A stretch of DNA of 64,000 nucleotides from Aquabacter sp. L1I39 (GCF_017742835.1 NZ_CP072392.1:5270180-5334179), one strand, 5' to 3'. Shown: positions 9,627 to 18,794, counted from the first letter of the stretch. The notes: generated by a model not told the origin, from the letters alone. Translations and numbers: made by a program.

Positions 9627-10085
9627 ATGGGTCTCACGGTACGTAGCGGACGGGCGGGCCTTCTGGCAGTGATCGCCTGCGCCCTTTCGGCGTCCGCGGC
9701 CGGTGCCGCGTCCCTGCTCGATAATTTCTGGCTGCCCAACGACAAATATACCGGCGAGCTGCCGGTGTGCTCCGAACCGCTGGCCCTCGGCACCATCTCC
9801 ATGCGCTTTGCCGAGACTGAGCGCATGTATTGGAACAGCGCGCTGAACATCAACAGCTTCTCCAATGTGCGCGAGATCGCCTATCGGCCGTGGGGCGAGG
9901 GCTTCCAGCCGCGCCGTTATTGCAGCGCCACCGTGGTGCTCTCCGACGCTAAGCCCCACCAGGTCTTTTATTCCATCATCTCCGACAGCAGTTACCAGGG
10001 CTTCACCTGGGGCGTGGAATGGTGCGTGACGGGGTTGGACCGCAATCTCGCCTATGCGCCGGACTGCAAGATGGCCCGTCCGTGA
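9627..10085 (+). CDS. Small exported protein coupled to RNase T2
   Basis: 152 residues: signal peptide to about residue 28 (GLLAVIACALSASAAGAAS), then a mature domain of about 120 residues with four cysteines (ELPVCSEP, RRYCSATV, VEWCVTGL, APDCKMA), probably two disulfides. Start at 9627 has GGAG seven bases upstream. Its stop overlaps the GTG start of the RNase T2 gene (GTGA), so the two are translationally coupled. No named family recognised. Linkage to a secreted RNase suggests a shared periplasmic or extracellular role, for instance partner, inhibitor or substrate factor; this is inference. Confidence 0.75.
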   Translation: MGLTVRSGRAGLLAVIACALSASAAGAASLLDNFWLPNDKYTGELPVCSEPLALGTISMRFAETERMYWNSALNINSFSNVREIAYRPWGEGFQPRRYCSATVVLSDAKPHQVFYSIISDSSYQGFTWGVEWCVTGLDRNLAYAPDCKMARP

Positions 10086-10735
10086 TCTGCCGCCTGCTGG
10101 CGGCGCTGGTCGGGCTTCTCGTCCTCGGCGCCGCCACGGCGCAGGCGAGGGACGACCGTTTGGGCGCGTTCGATTTCTACGTGCTCGCTCTGTCCTGGAG
10201 CCCGACCTATTGCCTGGGCGAACGGGCAAGCCCTGCCCAATGCCGCACCGCGACGCCCCACGGCTTCGTGGTGCATGGCCTCTGGCCGCAATATGAGCGC
10301 GGCTTTCCCGATTTCTGCCAATCCCCCGCGCCCTATGTGCCGGAAGATGTCATTTCTGGCATCACCGACCTTATGCCCAGCAAGGGGCTCGTGCTGCATG
10401 AGTGGCGGCGCCACGGCACCTGCTCGGGCCTGTCACCTGCCGCCTATTTCAGCACGGTGCGCCGGGCGTCCGAGCGCGTGAAGCTGCCCGAGGCGCTGCG
10501 CGCGCCCAGCGCGCCCCTGACCATGACCCCGGCAGAGGTGGAGAGCGCCTTCCAGACGGCTAATCCGGGTCTGGCTGCCGACATGATCGCCGTGAGCTGC
10601 TCGGACGGGCGCCTGAAGGAAGTGCGGGTGTGCATGACGCGCGATCTTGCCTTCACCTCCTGCCCCGAGGTGGACCGCCGCGCCTGCGGCGGCGGGCGCC
10701 GCCTTGATGTGCCGCCCTCGCGGCCCCTTCCCTAA
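10082..10735 (+). CDS. Ribonuclease T2 family protein, exported
   Basis: 217 residues, GTG start overlapping the preceding stop. Signal peptide about residues 1-23 (LLAALVGLLVLGAATAQA). Both catalytic boxes are intact: CAS I VHGLWPQ (H65) and CAS II HEWRRHGTC (H106, E107, H111), with cysteines C44, C54, C79 and C114 for the family disulfides. Known activity: non-specific cleavage of single-stranded RNA through a 2',3'-cyclic phosphate, in the periplasm or outside the cell. Alternative upstream starts would overlap the coupled gene and lack a signal peptide at the N-terminus. Confidence 0.92.
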   Translation: MICRLLAALVGLLVLGAATAQARDDRLGAFDFYVLALSWSPTYCLGERASPAQCRTATPHGFVVHGLWPQYERGFPDFCQSPAPYVPEDVISGITDLMPSKGLVLHEWRRHGTCSGLSPAAYFSTVRRASERVKLPEALRAPSAPLTMTPAEVESAFQTANPGLAADMIAVSCSDGRLKEVRVCMTRDLAFTSCPEVDRRACGGGRRLDVPPSRPLP

Positions 10736-10769
10736 GCGGCCACGTCCGCAGAACCGCCGGAACGGCCCC

Positions 10770-11633
10770 ATGAATTACCGCCACGCTTTCCATGCCGGCA
10801 ATCCGGCCGACGTGATGAAGCATGCCGCCCTGGCGCGCATCCTCACCTATTTCGCACGCAAGGATTCGCCCTATCGGGTGGTGGATACCCATGCGGGCGC
10901 CGGCCTTTATGACCTCGCCGGCACCAATGCCCAGCGCACCGGCGAGGCTGAACAGGGGATCGAGAAGGTGCTCGCCGCCGCCGATGCGGGCGAGATCGCC
11001 GCCCCGGCCCTGGCGCTGCTCGCCCCGTATCTCGATGCCATTCGCGCCCTGCGCACCCATGCCGGCCCAAAGCGCTATCCCGGCTCTCCCGCCCTCGCTC
11101 TGGCACTGGGGCGGCCGCAGGACCGTTTCCTGTTCTGCGAGTTGCATCGGGAAGAAAAGCAGAAGCTGGAAAAGCATCTGGGCGAGGACGAGCGGGCCAA
11201 GGTGCTGCTCCAGGATGGCTGGCATGCCATCGGCGCCCATCTGCCGCCCCGGGAGCGGCGCGGCCTGCTTCTGGTGGACCCGCCCTTCGAGGAGCCGGGC
11301 GAGTTCGACCGCATGCGGCTCGGCCTCAAGGCGGCCTATGAGCGGTTCGCCACCGGCACCTTCATGTTCTGGTATCCCATCAAGGATTTGCGGGCGGTGG
11401 ACGCCTTCCGCAAGGATGTGGCGCGCCTCCACATGCCCAAGACGCTGCGGGTGGAGATCGATTTTGCCGAGGTGCGCAGCCTCGACACCCTGTCGGGCTC
11501 CGGGCTCATCATCGTCAATCCGCCCTTCACGCTGGCGGAGGAGATGCGCACAATCCTCACCGCCCTTGCCCCGCTGCTAGCCCGGGACGGAAGGGGCCGC
11601 GTGCGGGTGGGCTGGCTGACGCCGGAAGGTTGA
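10770..11633 (+). CDS. rlmJ: 23S rRNA (adenine-2030-N6)-methyltransferase RlmJ
   Basis: 287 residues, typical of the family. The start MNYRHAFHAGNPADVMKHA is the diagnostic RlmJ N-terminus. The SAM-binding region includes DTHAGAGLYDL (about 39-49), and the N6-adenine methyltransferase motif appears as VDPPFEE (170-173 = DPPF). A C-terminal SGLIIVNPPF segment is also conserved. It methylates A2030 of 23S rRNA. The frame is open for another 41 codons upstream, but those codons overlap the RNase gene region and are not conserved-looking. Confidence 0.95.
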   Translation: MNYRHAFHAGNPADVMKHAALARILTYFARKDSPYRVVDTHAGAGLYDLAGTNAQRTGEAEQGIEKVLAAADAGEIAAPALALLAPYLDAIRALRTHAGPKRYPGSPALALALGRPQDRFLFCELHREEKQKLEKHLGEDERAKVLLQDGWHAIGAHLPPRERRGLLLVDPPFEEPGEFDRMRLGLKAAYERFATGTFMFWYPIKDLRAVDAFRKDVARLHMPKTLRVEIDFAEVRSLDTLSGSGLIIVNPPFTLAEEMRTILTALAPLLARDGRGRVRVGWLTPEG

Positions 11634-11746
11634 AGCGAGCCCGTTGCCGGCGAAAAGTTCAGACCGGCCCCTATCTCACGGGCGCGAAGCCGGGTACGCC
11701 TTTTGTCGAACCCGCTCAAGGGTGTTTCCCTTCCAAGAGAGTTCGC

Positions 11747-12340
11747 ATGCGTCTGCGCTATTCCCCCACCTCGCCATTCGCCCGCAAGGTCCGCGTCGCC
11801 GCCGCTCTGGTCGGCATCCCGCTGGAACTGGACCTGGCGGACACGCTCAATCCCGACGCCACCCTGCGCAGCCATAACCCGCTGGGCAAGATCCCGATCC
11901 TGCTGCGGGAGGGCAAGGGGCCGCTTTATGATTCCTCGGTGATCCTGGCCTATCTCGACCACCTCTCCGGTGGGCGCCTGCTGCCCTCCGACCCCGAAGC
12001 CAAGTTCGAGGAAATGCGGCTGGAGGCCCTGGCCGACGGCATTGCCGACGCCGCCCTGCTCCAGGTCTATGAGGTGCGCTTCCGGCCGGAGGAGCATCGG
12101 GTGGCCAAGTGGCTGGACCATCAGGCCGGCAAGGTGGCTGCCGCTCTCGACGCCCTGGAAGCTGCGCCGCCGCCCGCTGATCGCGACCCGACCGTGGGCG
12201 ACATCGCGCTCGCCTGTGCGCTGGGCTATCTGGACTTCCGTCTTGAGGGCCGCTGGCGGGCCGATCATCCCCGGCTGGTCGGATGGTATGACAGCTTCGT
12301 GAAGCGCGTGCCGCTCTTCCTCGATAGCGCCCCGTCTTGA
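11747..12340 (+). CDS. Glutathione S-transferase family protein
   Basis: 197 residues. N-terminal thioredoxin fold begins MRLRYSPTSPFARKVRVAA with the SPFARKV serine motif, then NPLGKIPILL and YDSSVILAYLD for glutathione binding. The C-terminal helical domain contains PTVGDIALACALGYLDFR. This short type is common in alphaproteobacteria; the substrate is unknown. Start at 11747 with AGAGAG upstream. It shares a bidirectional terminator with the convergent DUF1236 gene. Confidence 0.9.
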   Translation: MRLRYSPTSPFARKVRVAAALVGIPLELDLADTLNPDATLRSHNPLGKIPILLREGKGPLYDSSVILAYLDHLSGGRLLPSDPEAKFEEMRLEALADGIADAALLQVYEVRFRPEEHRVAKWLDHQAGKVAAALDALEAAPPPADRDPTVGDIALACALGYLDFRLEGRWRADHPRLVGWYDSFVKRVPLFLDSAPS

Positions 12341-12351
12341 CCTGACACAAG

Positions 12352-12387
12352 AAAATGGCCGCCCCGAGCCTCGGGAGCGGCCATTTT
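12352..12387. terminator. Bidirectional terminator hairpin
   Basis: AAAATGGCCGC (12352-12362) pairs with GCGGCCATTTT (12377-12387), extended inside by CCCGAG/CTCGGG. A-rich and T-rich ends make it usable from both strands, between the convergent glutathione transferase and DUF1236 genes. Confidence 0.85.
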
Positions 12388-12398
12388 GGGTTCCGCGC

Positions 12399-12788
12399 TT
12401 ACCGGACGATCTGGATGACCTTGCGGGTCTCGGGATCGACGATCACGCGCTGGTCATTGACCACGGTGTAGCGATACTTGTCGTATTTGGGCACCGCATA
12501 GACCTGCACATCCGCCGGCAGGGGCTCGCCCACCACCACCTCGCGCTCAAGGCGGTAGGACGGACGGCTTTCCTCCAGTACATAGGTGCGCACTTCCGCC
12601 GGCGGCTCGGCTGCGGCGCCCATGGTGGCGCCCACGGCACCCCCCACCACCGCGCCCACGGGGCCACCCACCACCGCGCCAACCGCCGCGCCGCCAATGG
12701 CGCCGGTGGCCGTGGAGGCCTGAGCGAAAGCATAGCCGGGAGCCAGAGCAGCAAGAACAACCGCACCGGCATAAAGATGATTTCGCAT
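12399..12788 (-). CDS. DUF1236-type exported protein with glycine-zipper segment
   Basis: 129 residues: signal peptide to about residue 22 (AALAPGYAFA), then a Gly/Ala/Val-rich stretch (GAIGGAAVGAVVGGPVGAVV) resembling a glycine zipper that may insert in or pack against a membrane, then a C-terminal domain ending YTVVNDQRVIVDPETRKVIQ, which is the DUF1236 signature. Function unknown; envelope location is likely. Start at 12788 has GGGAGAGA immediately upstream. Confidence 0.85.
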   Translation of the reverse strand: MRNHLYAGAVVLAALAPGYAFAQASTATGAIGGAAVGAVVGGPVGAVVGGAVGATMGAAAEPPAEVRTYVLEESRPSYRLEREVVVGEPLPADVQVYAVPKYDKYRYTVVNDQRVIVDPETRKVIQIVR

Positions 12789-13168
12789 GGATCTCTCCCA
12801 TCTCGCGAACCATCGAATAAACGCCGAATTTAACAACGTGTTCCCGCAACGCTATACGTAGTTACGCATGACATGCAGGAGATGATAATTGATGCGCCTG
12901 CCCGCATTGCTGCGCCGCAAACAACAGCTAGCTTAAACTGCCTCAAGAATGCGATTGGCCCAACGCCCCGCCCCCGCCTTGGGTTCCGCATTCATCGCCC
13001 AGAGTGTATCCGAGCGATGTGGGAACCGGGTGCGAGACGCAAATGCGTTGAAGCAAGGAGGTGGAGGGCTGCGGTGCTCCAGCACGGACTGAACCGAAAC
13101 CACGGCCGTTTAAACACGAACGCCCGGGCGAGGGGCCCGGGCGCTCTCATGGTTCGGGGCGAAACCGG
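12789..13168. other. 380-bp intergenic region
   Basis: Upstream region of the DUF1236 gene and downstream of the aminotransferase. It holds the hairpin at 13121-13143; no gene was recognised. The first 150 bp are less GC-rich and probably contain the DUF1236 promoter. Confidence 0.6.
13121..13143 (-). terminator. Hairpin after aminotransferase gene
   Basis: CGCCCGGGC / GCCCGGGCG, 9-bp perfect stem with a five-base loop, followed on the minus strand by TTCGTGTTTAAAC. Located 26 bp downstream of the aminotransferase stop. Confidence 0.65.
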
Positions 13169-14581
13169 TCAGGCGGCCACGGGGGCGACCTTCAGCAGGT
13201 CCCTCTGCTTCAGCTCCGCATAGGTCAGGTCAAGCACCTTGCGGGCGGTGGCCACCAGTTCGTCGGCCTCCGCGTGGCTCAGGGTGAAGGGCGGGGCCAG
13301 GATCATGCTGTCGCGCACCGCCCGCATGACGAGGCCGGACCGGAACGAGAAGTCGCGGCAGATGAGGCCAATGGTGCCCTCCTCGGCCGCGAATCGCGCG
13401 CGCGTGGCCTTGTCGGGGGTTAGTTCCAGCGCGCCGATGAGGCCGACCATTCGCGCCTCGCCCACCAAAGGATGGTCAGCCAGCTTCAGCCAGCGCTCCT
13501 GGAGATAGGGACCGATGTCGCTCTTGACCCGCTCCACCAGCTTTTCGTCCTTGAGGATCTTGATGTTGGCGAGCGCCGCCGCGCACCCACCGGGATGGCC
13601 GGAATAGGTGTAGCCGTGGTTGAAATCGCCGCCATGCTCGATGAAGCCCTGGGCCACCCGGTCACCCACGATGACGCCGCCCAGCGGGAAATAGCCGGAG
13701 GTGACGCCCTTCGCGAAGGTGATGAGATCCGGTTGGACACCCATATACTGGCAGCCGAACCATTCGCCGGTGCGCCCGAAGCCGCAAATGACCTCGTCCG
13801 ACACCAGCAGCACGTCCCGCTCGCGGCAGATTTTCTGCACTTCGGGCCAATAGGTGGAAGGCGGGATGATGACGCCCCCGGCGCCCTGGATGGGCTCGCC
13901 AATGAAGGCCGCCACGTTTTCCGCGCCCGCTTCGTCAATGGCTCGGGCCACTTCCTGCGCGGCGAAGAGGCCGAAGGCCTCGCGATCCATGTCGCCGCCC
14001 TCGCCCCACCAATAAGGCTGCTGCACATGGATGATGCCCGGAATGGGCAGGCCGCCCTGGGCATGCATGGGCTTCATGCCGCCAAGGCTGGCGCCGGCCA
14101 CGGTGGAGCCGTGATAGGCGTTCTTGCGAGCGATGAAGATGTGCTTTTCCGGCTTCCCCAGCGCCGCCCAATAATGGCGCACCATGCGCAGCACCGTGTC
14201 CACCGCCTCCGACCCGCCGGAGGTGAAGAAGACATGGTTCATGCCCTCGGGGGCCACATCGGCGATGGCGGCGGCCAGTTCCGCCGCGGCCGGATGGGTG
14301 GTCTTGAAGAAAGTGTTGTAATAATCGAGCTTCTTCAACTGCTCGGCGATCGCGTCGACGATCTCGTGCCGGCCGTGCCCCACGGCGGTGCACCACAGGC
14401 CGGCCATGCCGTCCAAGATCTTGTTACCCTCGGAATCGTAGATGTAACTCCCCTGCGCGTGGGTGATGACCCGGACGCCTTCCGCATTCAGCGACTTGGT
14501 GTCGGAGAAGGGATGCAGGTGGTGCGCGGCGTCGAGGTGACGCCAATGGGCGGTGGAGTTTGAAACCGGGGCAGATGACAC
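13169..14581 (-). CDS. Class III aminotransferase (putrescine/omega-amino acid:pyruvate type)
   Basis: 470 residues. Motifs of class III PLP aminotransferases: GLWCTAVGHG, FFTSGGSEAVDT (phosphate site), YHGSTVAG, the aspartate in LLVSDEVICGFGRTG and the Schiff-base lysine in ITFAKGVTSGYFPLGG (K291). The sequence resembles polyamine:pyruvate transaminases of the SpuC group; taurine or beta-alanine as amino donor is a possible alternative. Start: three in-frame GTGs occur; the one at 14581 has AGGAG ten bases upstream, so it is preferred over 14590 and 14614. Downstream partner of the aldehyde dehydrogenase with a 63-bp gap, so the pair could convert a diamine to an amino acid. Confidence 0.85.
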   Translation of the reverse strand: MSSAPVSNSTAHWRHLDAAHHLHPFSDTKSLNAEGVRVITHAQGSYIYDSEGNKILDGMAGLWCTAVGHGRHEIVDAIAEQLKKLDYYNTFFKTTHPAAAELAAAIADVAPEGMNHVFFTSGGSEAVDTVLRMVRHYWAALGKPEKHIFIARKNAYHGSTVAGASLGGMKPMHAQGGLPIPGIIHVQQPYWWGEGGDMDREAFGLFAAQEVARAIDEAGAENVAAFIGEPIQGAGGVIIPPSTYWPEVQKICRERDVLLVSDEVICGFGRTGEWFGCQYMGVQPDLITFAKGVTSGYFPLGGVIVGDRVAQGFIEHGGDFNHGYTYSGHPGGCAAALANIKILKDEKLVERVKSDIGPYLQERWLKLADHPLVGEARMVGLIGALELTPDKATRARFAAEEGTIGLICRDFSFRSGLVMRAVRDSMILAPPFTLSHAEADELVATARKVLDLTYAELKQRDLLKVAPVAA

Positions 14582-14644
14582 GATAGGCACACTCCTGGGT
14601 TGTCGATCAGGCACAAAAACGGGTCGGACGCGACGGAGAAGGCC

Positions 14645-16129
14645 TCACAGCCGCGTCCAGATGGTCTTGAGATCGGAATATTTTTCCAGCGCGTGCAGGG
14701 ACTTGTCGCGCCCGAAGCCGGATTGCTTCACGCCGCCGAAGGGGGTGGTGATGTCGTCGGCGTCGAAGCAGTTCACATAGACGACGCCGGCCTTGAAGCG
14801 CCGCGCCACCTTGTGGGCGGCGCCAAGGTCGGCGCTCCACACCGCCGCGCCGAGGCCGTAGACGGTGTTGTTGGCGATCTCCACCGCCTGGTCGAGGCCG
14901 TCAAAGCCGATGACGGAGAGGACCGGCCCGAAAATTTCCTTCTGGGCCAAGGCGGAATGGGGCTCCACCCCGTCGAAGACGGTGGGCGCCACGAAGGCGC
15001 CGCCCGTCTCTTCCCGCACGGCCGTGCCGCCCACCACGAGGCGAGCGCCTTCGGCGAGGCCCTCGTCAATGGCGGCAAGGATCCGCTTCTGGTGCACGGC
15101 GCTCACCACGGCGCCCGCAGGCGCCTCCGGGTTGAGCGGATCGTCCGGCATCCATTTCTGCGCGGCGGCGGCAATGCGCTCCACCAGTTCGTCCTTGATG
15201 CGCCAGTCCGCCAGGAGGCGGGAGCCGGCGGTGCACATTTCGCCCTGGTTAAAGAAGATGCCGGCGGCGGCAGCTTCCGCCACCGCGTCGAGGTCGGGCA
15301 CATCATGGGCCACCACGAAGCCGGTCTTGCCGCCCAGCTCCAGCGCCACGCGCTTCAGATTGCTGTCGGCGGAATAGCGCATGAAATAGCGCCCCACCTC
15401 GGTGGAGCCGGTGAAGCCAATGGCGTCCACGTCGGGGTGCAGGCCGAGTGCCGCGCCGGCTTCCTCGCCAAGGCCCGGCACCACGTTGAAGACGCCATCG
15501 GGGATGCCCGCTTCCTGCGCCAGGGCGGCGAGCTTGAGGGCCGTTAGGGGCGATTCCTCGGCCGGCTTCAGCACCACCGAATTACCCATGGCCAGGGCCG
15601 GCGCGAACTTCCACGCCGCCATGATCATGGGGAAGTTCCAGGGCGTCACACAGCCCACCACGCCCAGGGGCTCGCGCATGATAAGGGCGAGATTGTCGTC
15701 GGAGGTGGGGGCGATCTCGCCATACACCTTGTCCGCCGCCTCGCCATAATAGGCGATGGCATCGGCGGTGGCGCGCACGTCGATGGAGCGGGCATCCGAG
15801 ATGGGCTTACCCATGTTCAGGGTCTCGGTCAGCGCCAGATCCTCGCGGGCGGCGCGCACCAGTTCGGCGAACTTGACCAGGATGCGCTTGCGTTCACTGG
15901 GCTTCAGGCCGGCCCAGCGGCGATCCTCGAAGGCGGTGCGGGCGGCCTGGACGGCAAGGTCCACGTCCTTGCCGTCGCACGAGGCGACCTCTGCCAAAGG
16001 CTGGCCGGTGGCCGGGTTCACCGCCACGAAGCGGCGGCCGCTCTGGGCAGGAACGAAGCGCCCGTTGATGAAGGCGTCGGTGCGAAAGATGGGCGCTGCC
16101 ACCGGTGCGTGTCGTGCCGCGACGGTCAT
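14645..16129 (-). CDS. Aldehyde dehydrogenase, aminobutyraldehyde-type (PuuC-like)
   Basis: 494 residues, full length for the NAD(P)-dependent family. Visible: TPWNFPMIMAAWK with the catalytic asparagine (about 165), GFTGSTEVGR for cofactor binding, the general base in ALELGGKTG (E264), the nucleophile in FNQGEMCTAGSR (C299) and the C-terminal EIFGPVLSV. The family oxidises aminoaldehydes such as 4-aminobutyraldehyde or its glutamylated form to the acid. First gene of a two-gene unit with the aminotransferase; together they match a transaminase route of putrescine breakdown to GABA. ATG at 16129 has AGGAG eight bases upstream. Confidence 0.9.
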   Translation of the reverse strand: MTVAARHAPVAAPIFRTDAFINGRFVPAQSGRRFVAVNPATGQPLAEVASCDGKDVDLAVQAARTAFEDRRWAGLKPSERKRILVKFAELVRAAREDLALTETLNMGKPISDARSIDVRATADAIAYYGEAADKVYGEIAPTSDDNLALIMREPLGVVGCVTPWNFPMIMAAWKFAPALAMGNSVVLKPAEESPLTALKLAALAQEAGIPDGVFNVVPGLGEEAGAALGLHPDVDAIGFTGSTEVGRYFMRYSADSNLKRVALELGGKTGFVVAHDVPDLDAVAEAAAAGIFFNQGEMCTAGSRLLADWRIKDELVERIAAAAQKWMPDDPLNPEAPAGAVVSAVHQKRILAAIDEGLAEGARLVVGGTAVREETGGAFVAPTVFDGVEPHSALAQKEIFGPVLSVIGFDGLDQAVEIANNTVYGLGAAVWSADLGAAHKVARRFKAGVVYVNCFDADDITTPFGGVKQSGFGRDKSLHALEKYSDLKTIWTRL

Positions 16130-16315
16130 GCGCGAACTCCTGCAACTCACAGGCACCCTGGGGTCGCGTTGGACCCCTGGAACCGGGGACGGCGGATGCG
16201 GGTGCCGGCCTCGCGGGGCGCCGGAGCGCTCCCTGTCCCCATTCTTACCGTGCCGCTCGCGCTAAAAACACCCCCCGGCCTGCACAGCTTTCCGCCACGT
16301 CGCCAGCCGGCGACC

Positions 16316-16564
16316 TTAAGAGGGGGGTGGCTCCGGCTGGTCGCCGTCCTCGTCGTCATCGGCCACCACCGGAATGGCATAGGCGCCGGTCAGCCAGCGA
16401 TTGAGGTCCACGTCGGCACAGCGCTTGGAGCAGAAGGGGCGATAGGCCTCCACGGGCGGCTTGCCGCAAATGGGACAGGCCCGCCCCATGGCTTTGCCTC
16501 CCGCGCCCTTGGCGTCCCCGCCCTTGCGTGCCGCGCCCTTCTCATTGTCGTTGGCACCGCTCAT
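16316..16564 (-). CDS. yacG: DNA gyrase inhibitor YacG
   Basis: 82 residues. Zinc-ribbon cysteines C30, C33, C45 and C49 in ACPICGKPP and [15 protein letters not shown], followed by the conserved GAYAIP. A low-complexity N-terminal tail and an acidic C-terminal tail (DDDEDGD) flank the zinc domain. In E. coli YacG binds GyrB and inhibits gyrase. ATG 16562-16564 overlaps the maf stop (ATGA), which decides this start over the internal ATG at 16489. It is the last gene of the murA-to-yacG block. Confidence 0.92.
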   Translation of the reverse strand: MSGANDNEKGAARKGGDAKGAGGKAMGRACPICGKPPVEAYRPFCSKRCADVDLNRWLTGAYAIPVVADDDEDGDQPEPPPS

Positions 16565-17181
16565 GCCGCCCGCTCCGCCCAGCCGGCGCGCACCGGATAG
16601 CCTTCGCCCGAAAGCATGGCCACCGTCTCCGGGAGCGGCAGGCCCACCACCGAGGTATAGGAACCGGTCAGCTTCACCACGAACGTCCCGGCAATGCCCT
16701 GGATGGCGTAGCCTCCCGCCTTGCCCCGCCATTCCCCGCAATCCAGATAGGCCGTCACATCCTCGTGGGACAGGTGCCGAAAGCGCAGGCGCGTCTCCAC
16801 AAGGCGCGTGCGCGCGCGGCCCTTGGGGGTGACGAGGCACAGGCCCGTGAACACCCGATGGGCGCGGCCCGACAAAAGGCGCAGGCAATCTTCCGCCTCG
16901 TCGCGCAGCTCGGGCTTGGGAAGGACGCGACGGCCCACCGCCACCACCGTGTCGGCGGAGAGCACGATGGCATTGAGGCCTGCCTCGCGGGCGCGGGTCG
17001 CCACCAGTTCGCCCTTCTGCCGGGCGAGGCGCACGGCGAGGCGCCGGGGCAGTTCCCCGCGCTCGGGCGTCTCGTCGATGTCGGCGGGCATCAGCTGGTC
17101 CGGCTCGATGCCGGCCTGATTGAGCAGCGCGAGGCGGCGGGGCGAGCCCGAGGCCAACACAAGTTTCACCTGTTCCTTCAC
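16561..17181 (-). CDS. maf: Maf family nucleotide pyrophosphatase
   Basis: 206 residues from a GTG at 17181 (GAGG upstream). Hallmarks: [12 protein letters not shown] at the N-terminus, the acidic metal site LSADTVV, and [10 protein letters not shown] with [12 protein letters not shown] toward the C-terminus. Maf proteins hydrolyse non-canonical or pyrimidine nucleoside triphosphates (dTTP/UTP or m7GTP, depending on subgroup) and act as housecleaning enzymes; the subgroup is not certain. Overlaps yacG by four bases. In related genomes infA normally precedes maf; here it does not. Confidence 0.93.
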   Translation of the reverse strand: MKEQVKLVLASGSPRRLALLNQAGIEPDQLMPADIDETPERGELPRRLAVRLARQKGELVATRAREAGLNAIVLSADTVVAVGRRVLPKPELRDEAEDCLRLLSGRAHRVFTGLCLVTPKGRARTRLVETRLRFRHLSHEDVTAYLDCGEWRGKAGGYAIQGIAGTFVVKLTGSYTSVVGLPLPETVAMLSGEGYPVRAGWAERAA

Positions 17182-17564
17182 GTCGTCCTCTTCTCGCGCG
17201 GCCGGCCGCATGCCAGCGGCCGCCGGCTGGCGCCAACGGGCGGCGGCGGACGCTAACCCAAAGGCGGCGCGGTGTGAACGGCGCTGCGCGCAAAGGACTC
17301 CCGCGCCTCTGGTGCCGACAGGATGTCACTCCGCACCGGCTTGGCAACCCTGCGTGAAAGGCCTTTCATATGAGCATCTTAATCGGCACGGTCTGCCCGC
17401 CGAAGGGATCATGCACTGCGTCGGGCCCGGGAGGCGCCGCGCCGCGACTCGGGCTATGGTGCCGCGCCGGTTCTGCGGGGAACGGGCGAACCGGGCGGCA
17501 CAGGCCGCCCGATCGTGAGATGCCAAGGGGGCCGCCGATGGCCGGCGGGACAGGGAGTGGCAGC
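17182..17564. other. 383-bp divergent intergenic region (maf / membrane protein)
   Basis: This gap lies where infA stands in related genomes; I found no frame on either strand with the IF-1 sequence. It contains a perfect palindrome TGAAAGG/CCTTTCA at 17355-17368, possibly an operator for either divergent gene. Otherwise nothing recognised. Confidence 0.55.
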
Positions 17565-18794
17565 ATGACGACCATGAACGCCGCCCGCGCGCGCGAAGGC
17601 GCCACCTGGTTCGTCCTGTTCGGCTTGCTGGTGTGGTTCGACGTGCTGAAAGGCTGGCGCGGCGTCATCCAGGGCTGGGGCCTGCCCTACTGGTATGTCT
17701 CCTATGGCGATGGTCTGGTGCGCCGGGGCCTAGCTGGCGAGATGGTTCACCGCCTTTACGGCACCGTGAGCGAGGCGATTCTGACCCGCCCTGTGCTGAT
17801 CTTCCATGGCGCCTGCCTTGTGATCCTGGGCGCCATCTTCTGCGCCCTCGCCGCCACGGTGATGGCGCGCCTCCAGGGCCGGGCTCAGATCGTTTTCCTC
17901 GGGCTCGCCTTGTGGGTGTTCACGGCACAAGGCTGGGCGCTCGTGTCCTACAATGCGGGATACCTGGATTCCCCGGTTCTGCTCCTCGCCACCCTCGCCG
18001 CCCTGCTGCTGTGGACGGGCCGCCCGCTGCTCGCCGCCATCCCCATTGCGGTCGGGCCGCTTGTGCATGAGTTCTCTGTTTTCCTGCTGCCCATGGCGCT
18101 TGCGGCCGGCCTGCTGCCCGGCACGCCGCCCGACCGCAGAAAGACCGTGCCGCTCTGGGGCCTGGCGGCGCTTGGGGCGCTCGGCGTCGGGATCGCCGTC
18201 GCCGTAACCTTGCTGGCCGATCCCGCCGCCACTGTCGCCCAGATCAACCGCATGCCCCTCAGCGCGGAGATGAAGCAGGCGCTCATCCAGACCCAGTTCG
18301 GCCAGGGCGTGCGGCAGGCCTTCTTCATCATGCTCGACCATTTCGGTCGCGCGCCGCTCTATGACGTTGGCAATTTCGCCTTTTTCCTGCTGCCCACCGT
18401 CATGGCCTGCCTCGGACTTTTGTTCTGGCGGGCGCGGCCGGGCTGGCGCAACGTGGCGCTGGCACTGGCGGGGCTGGCGCCGGTCAGCGTGCTGCTCATC
18501 GCCTGGGACCTGTCGCGGCTGCTGACCATCTCCAATTTCTCCGCCGGCCTTCTGTTCCTGCTGGCGGCAGAACAGCGCTCCCGCGCCCCCTGCCCCGGCG
18601 TCGCGCCGCTGAAGCGCGCAGCCTCGGGCCTGCTCGCCGCGGCGGCCGTCCTTTATGGGCTCCTGCCCGGAATTTACGCCTATTTCCCGCCGGGGCCGGT
18701 GACCCTGCTCTACCCGCTGAAGGTGGATGCCCACCCGCTCGCCATGGCCATCAAGCGGCCGCTGTCTGCGGCCTGGGGCAAGCCCTTGCCCTGA
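17565..18794 (+). CDS. Multi-spanning membrane protein of unknown function
   Basis: 409 residues with about ten hydrophobic segments spread from residue 13 to 390. An early conserved-looking loop reads SYGDGLVRRGLAGEMV, a pattern seen in bacterial polytopic proteins that may be lipid-linked-sugar transferases or polymerases; I cannot name the family. Start at 17565 is supported by GGGAG eight bases upstream; an ATG at 17538 is less well placed. It lies inside the murA-to-yacG cluster but on the opposite strand, ending 4 bp before the convergent phosphatase gene, in the slot normally held by infA. Confidence 0.7.
   Translation: MTTMNAARAREGATWFVLFGLLVWFDVLKGWRGVIQGWGLPYWYVSYGDGLVRRGLAGEMVHRLYGTVSEAILTRPVLIFHGACLVILGAIFCALAATVMARLQGRAQIVFLGLALWVFTAQGWALVSYNAGYLDSPVLLLATLAALLLWTGRPLLAAIPIAVGPLVHEFSVFLLPMALAAGLLPGTPPDRRKTVPLWGLAALGALGVGIAVAVTLLADPAATVAQINRMPLSAEMKQALIQTQFGQGVRQAFFIMLDHFGRAPLYDVGNFAFFLLPTVMACLGLLFWRARPGWRNVALALAGLAPVSVLLIAWDLSRLLTISNFSAGLLFLLAAEQRSRAPCPGVAPLKRAASGLLAAAAVLYGLLPGIYAYFPPGPVTLLYPLKVDAHPLAMAIKRPLSAAWGKPLP

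Noticed and set aside
17326..17526. Short minus-strand frame in the infA slot
   Set aside because: Its translation shows no IF-1 features and has no ribosome site.
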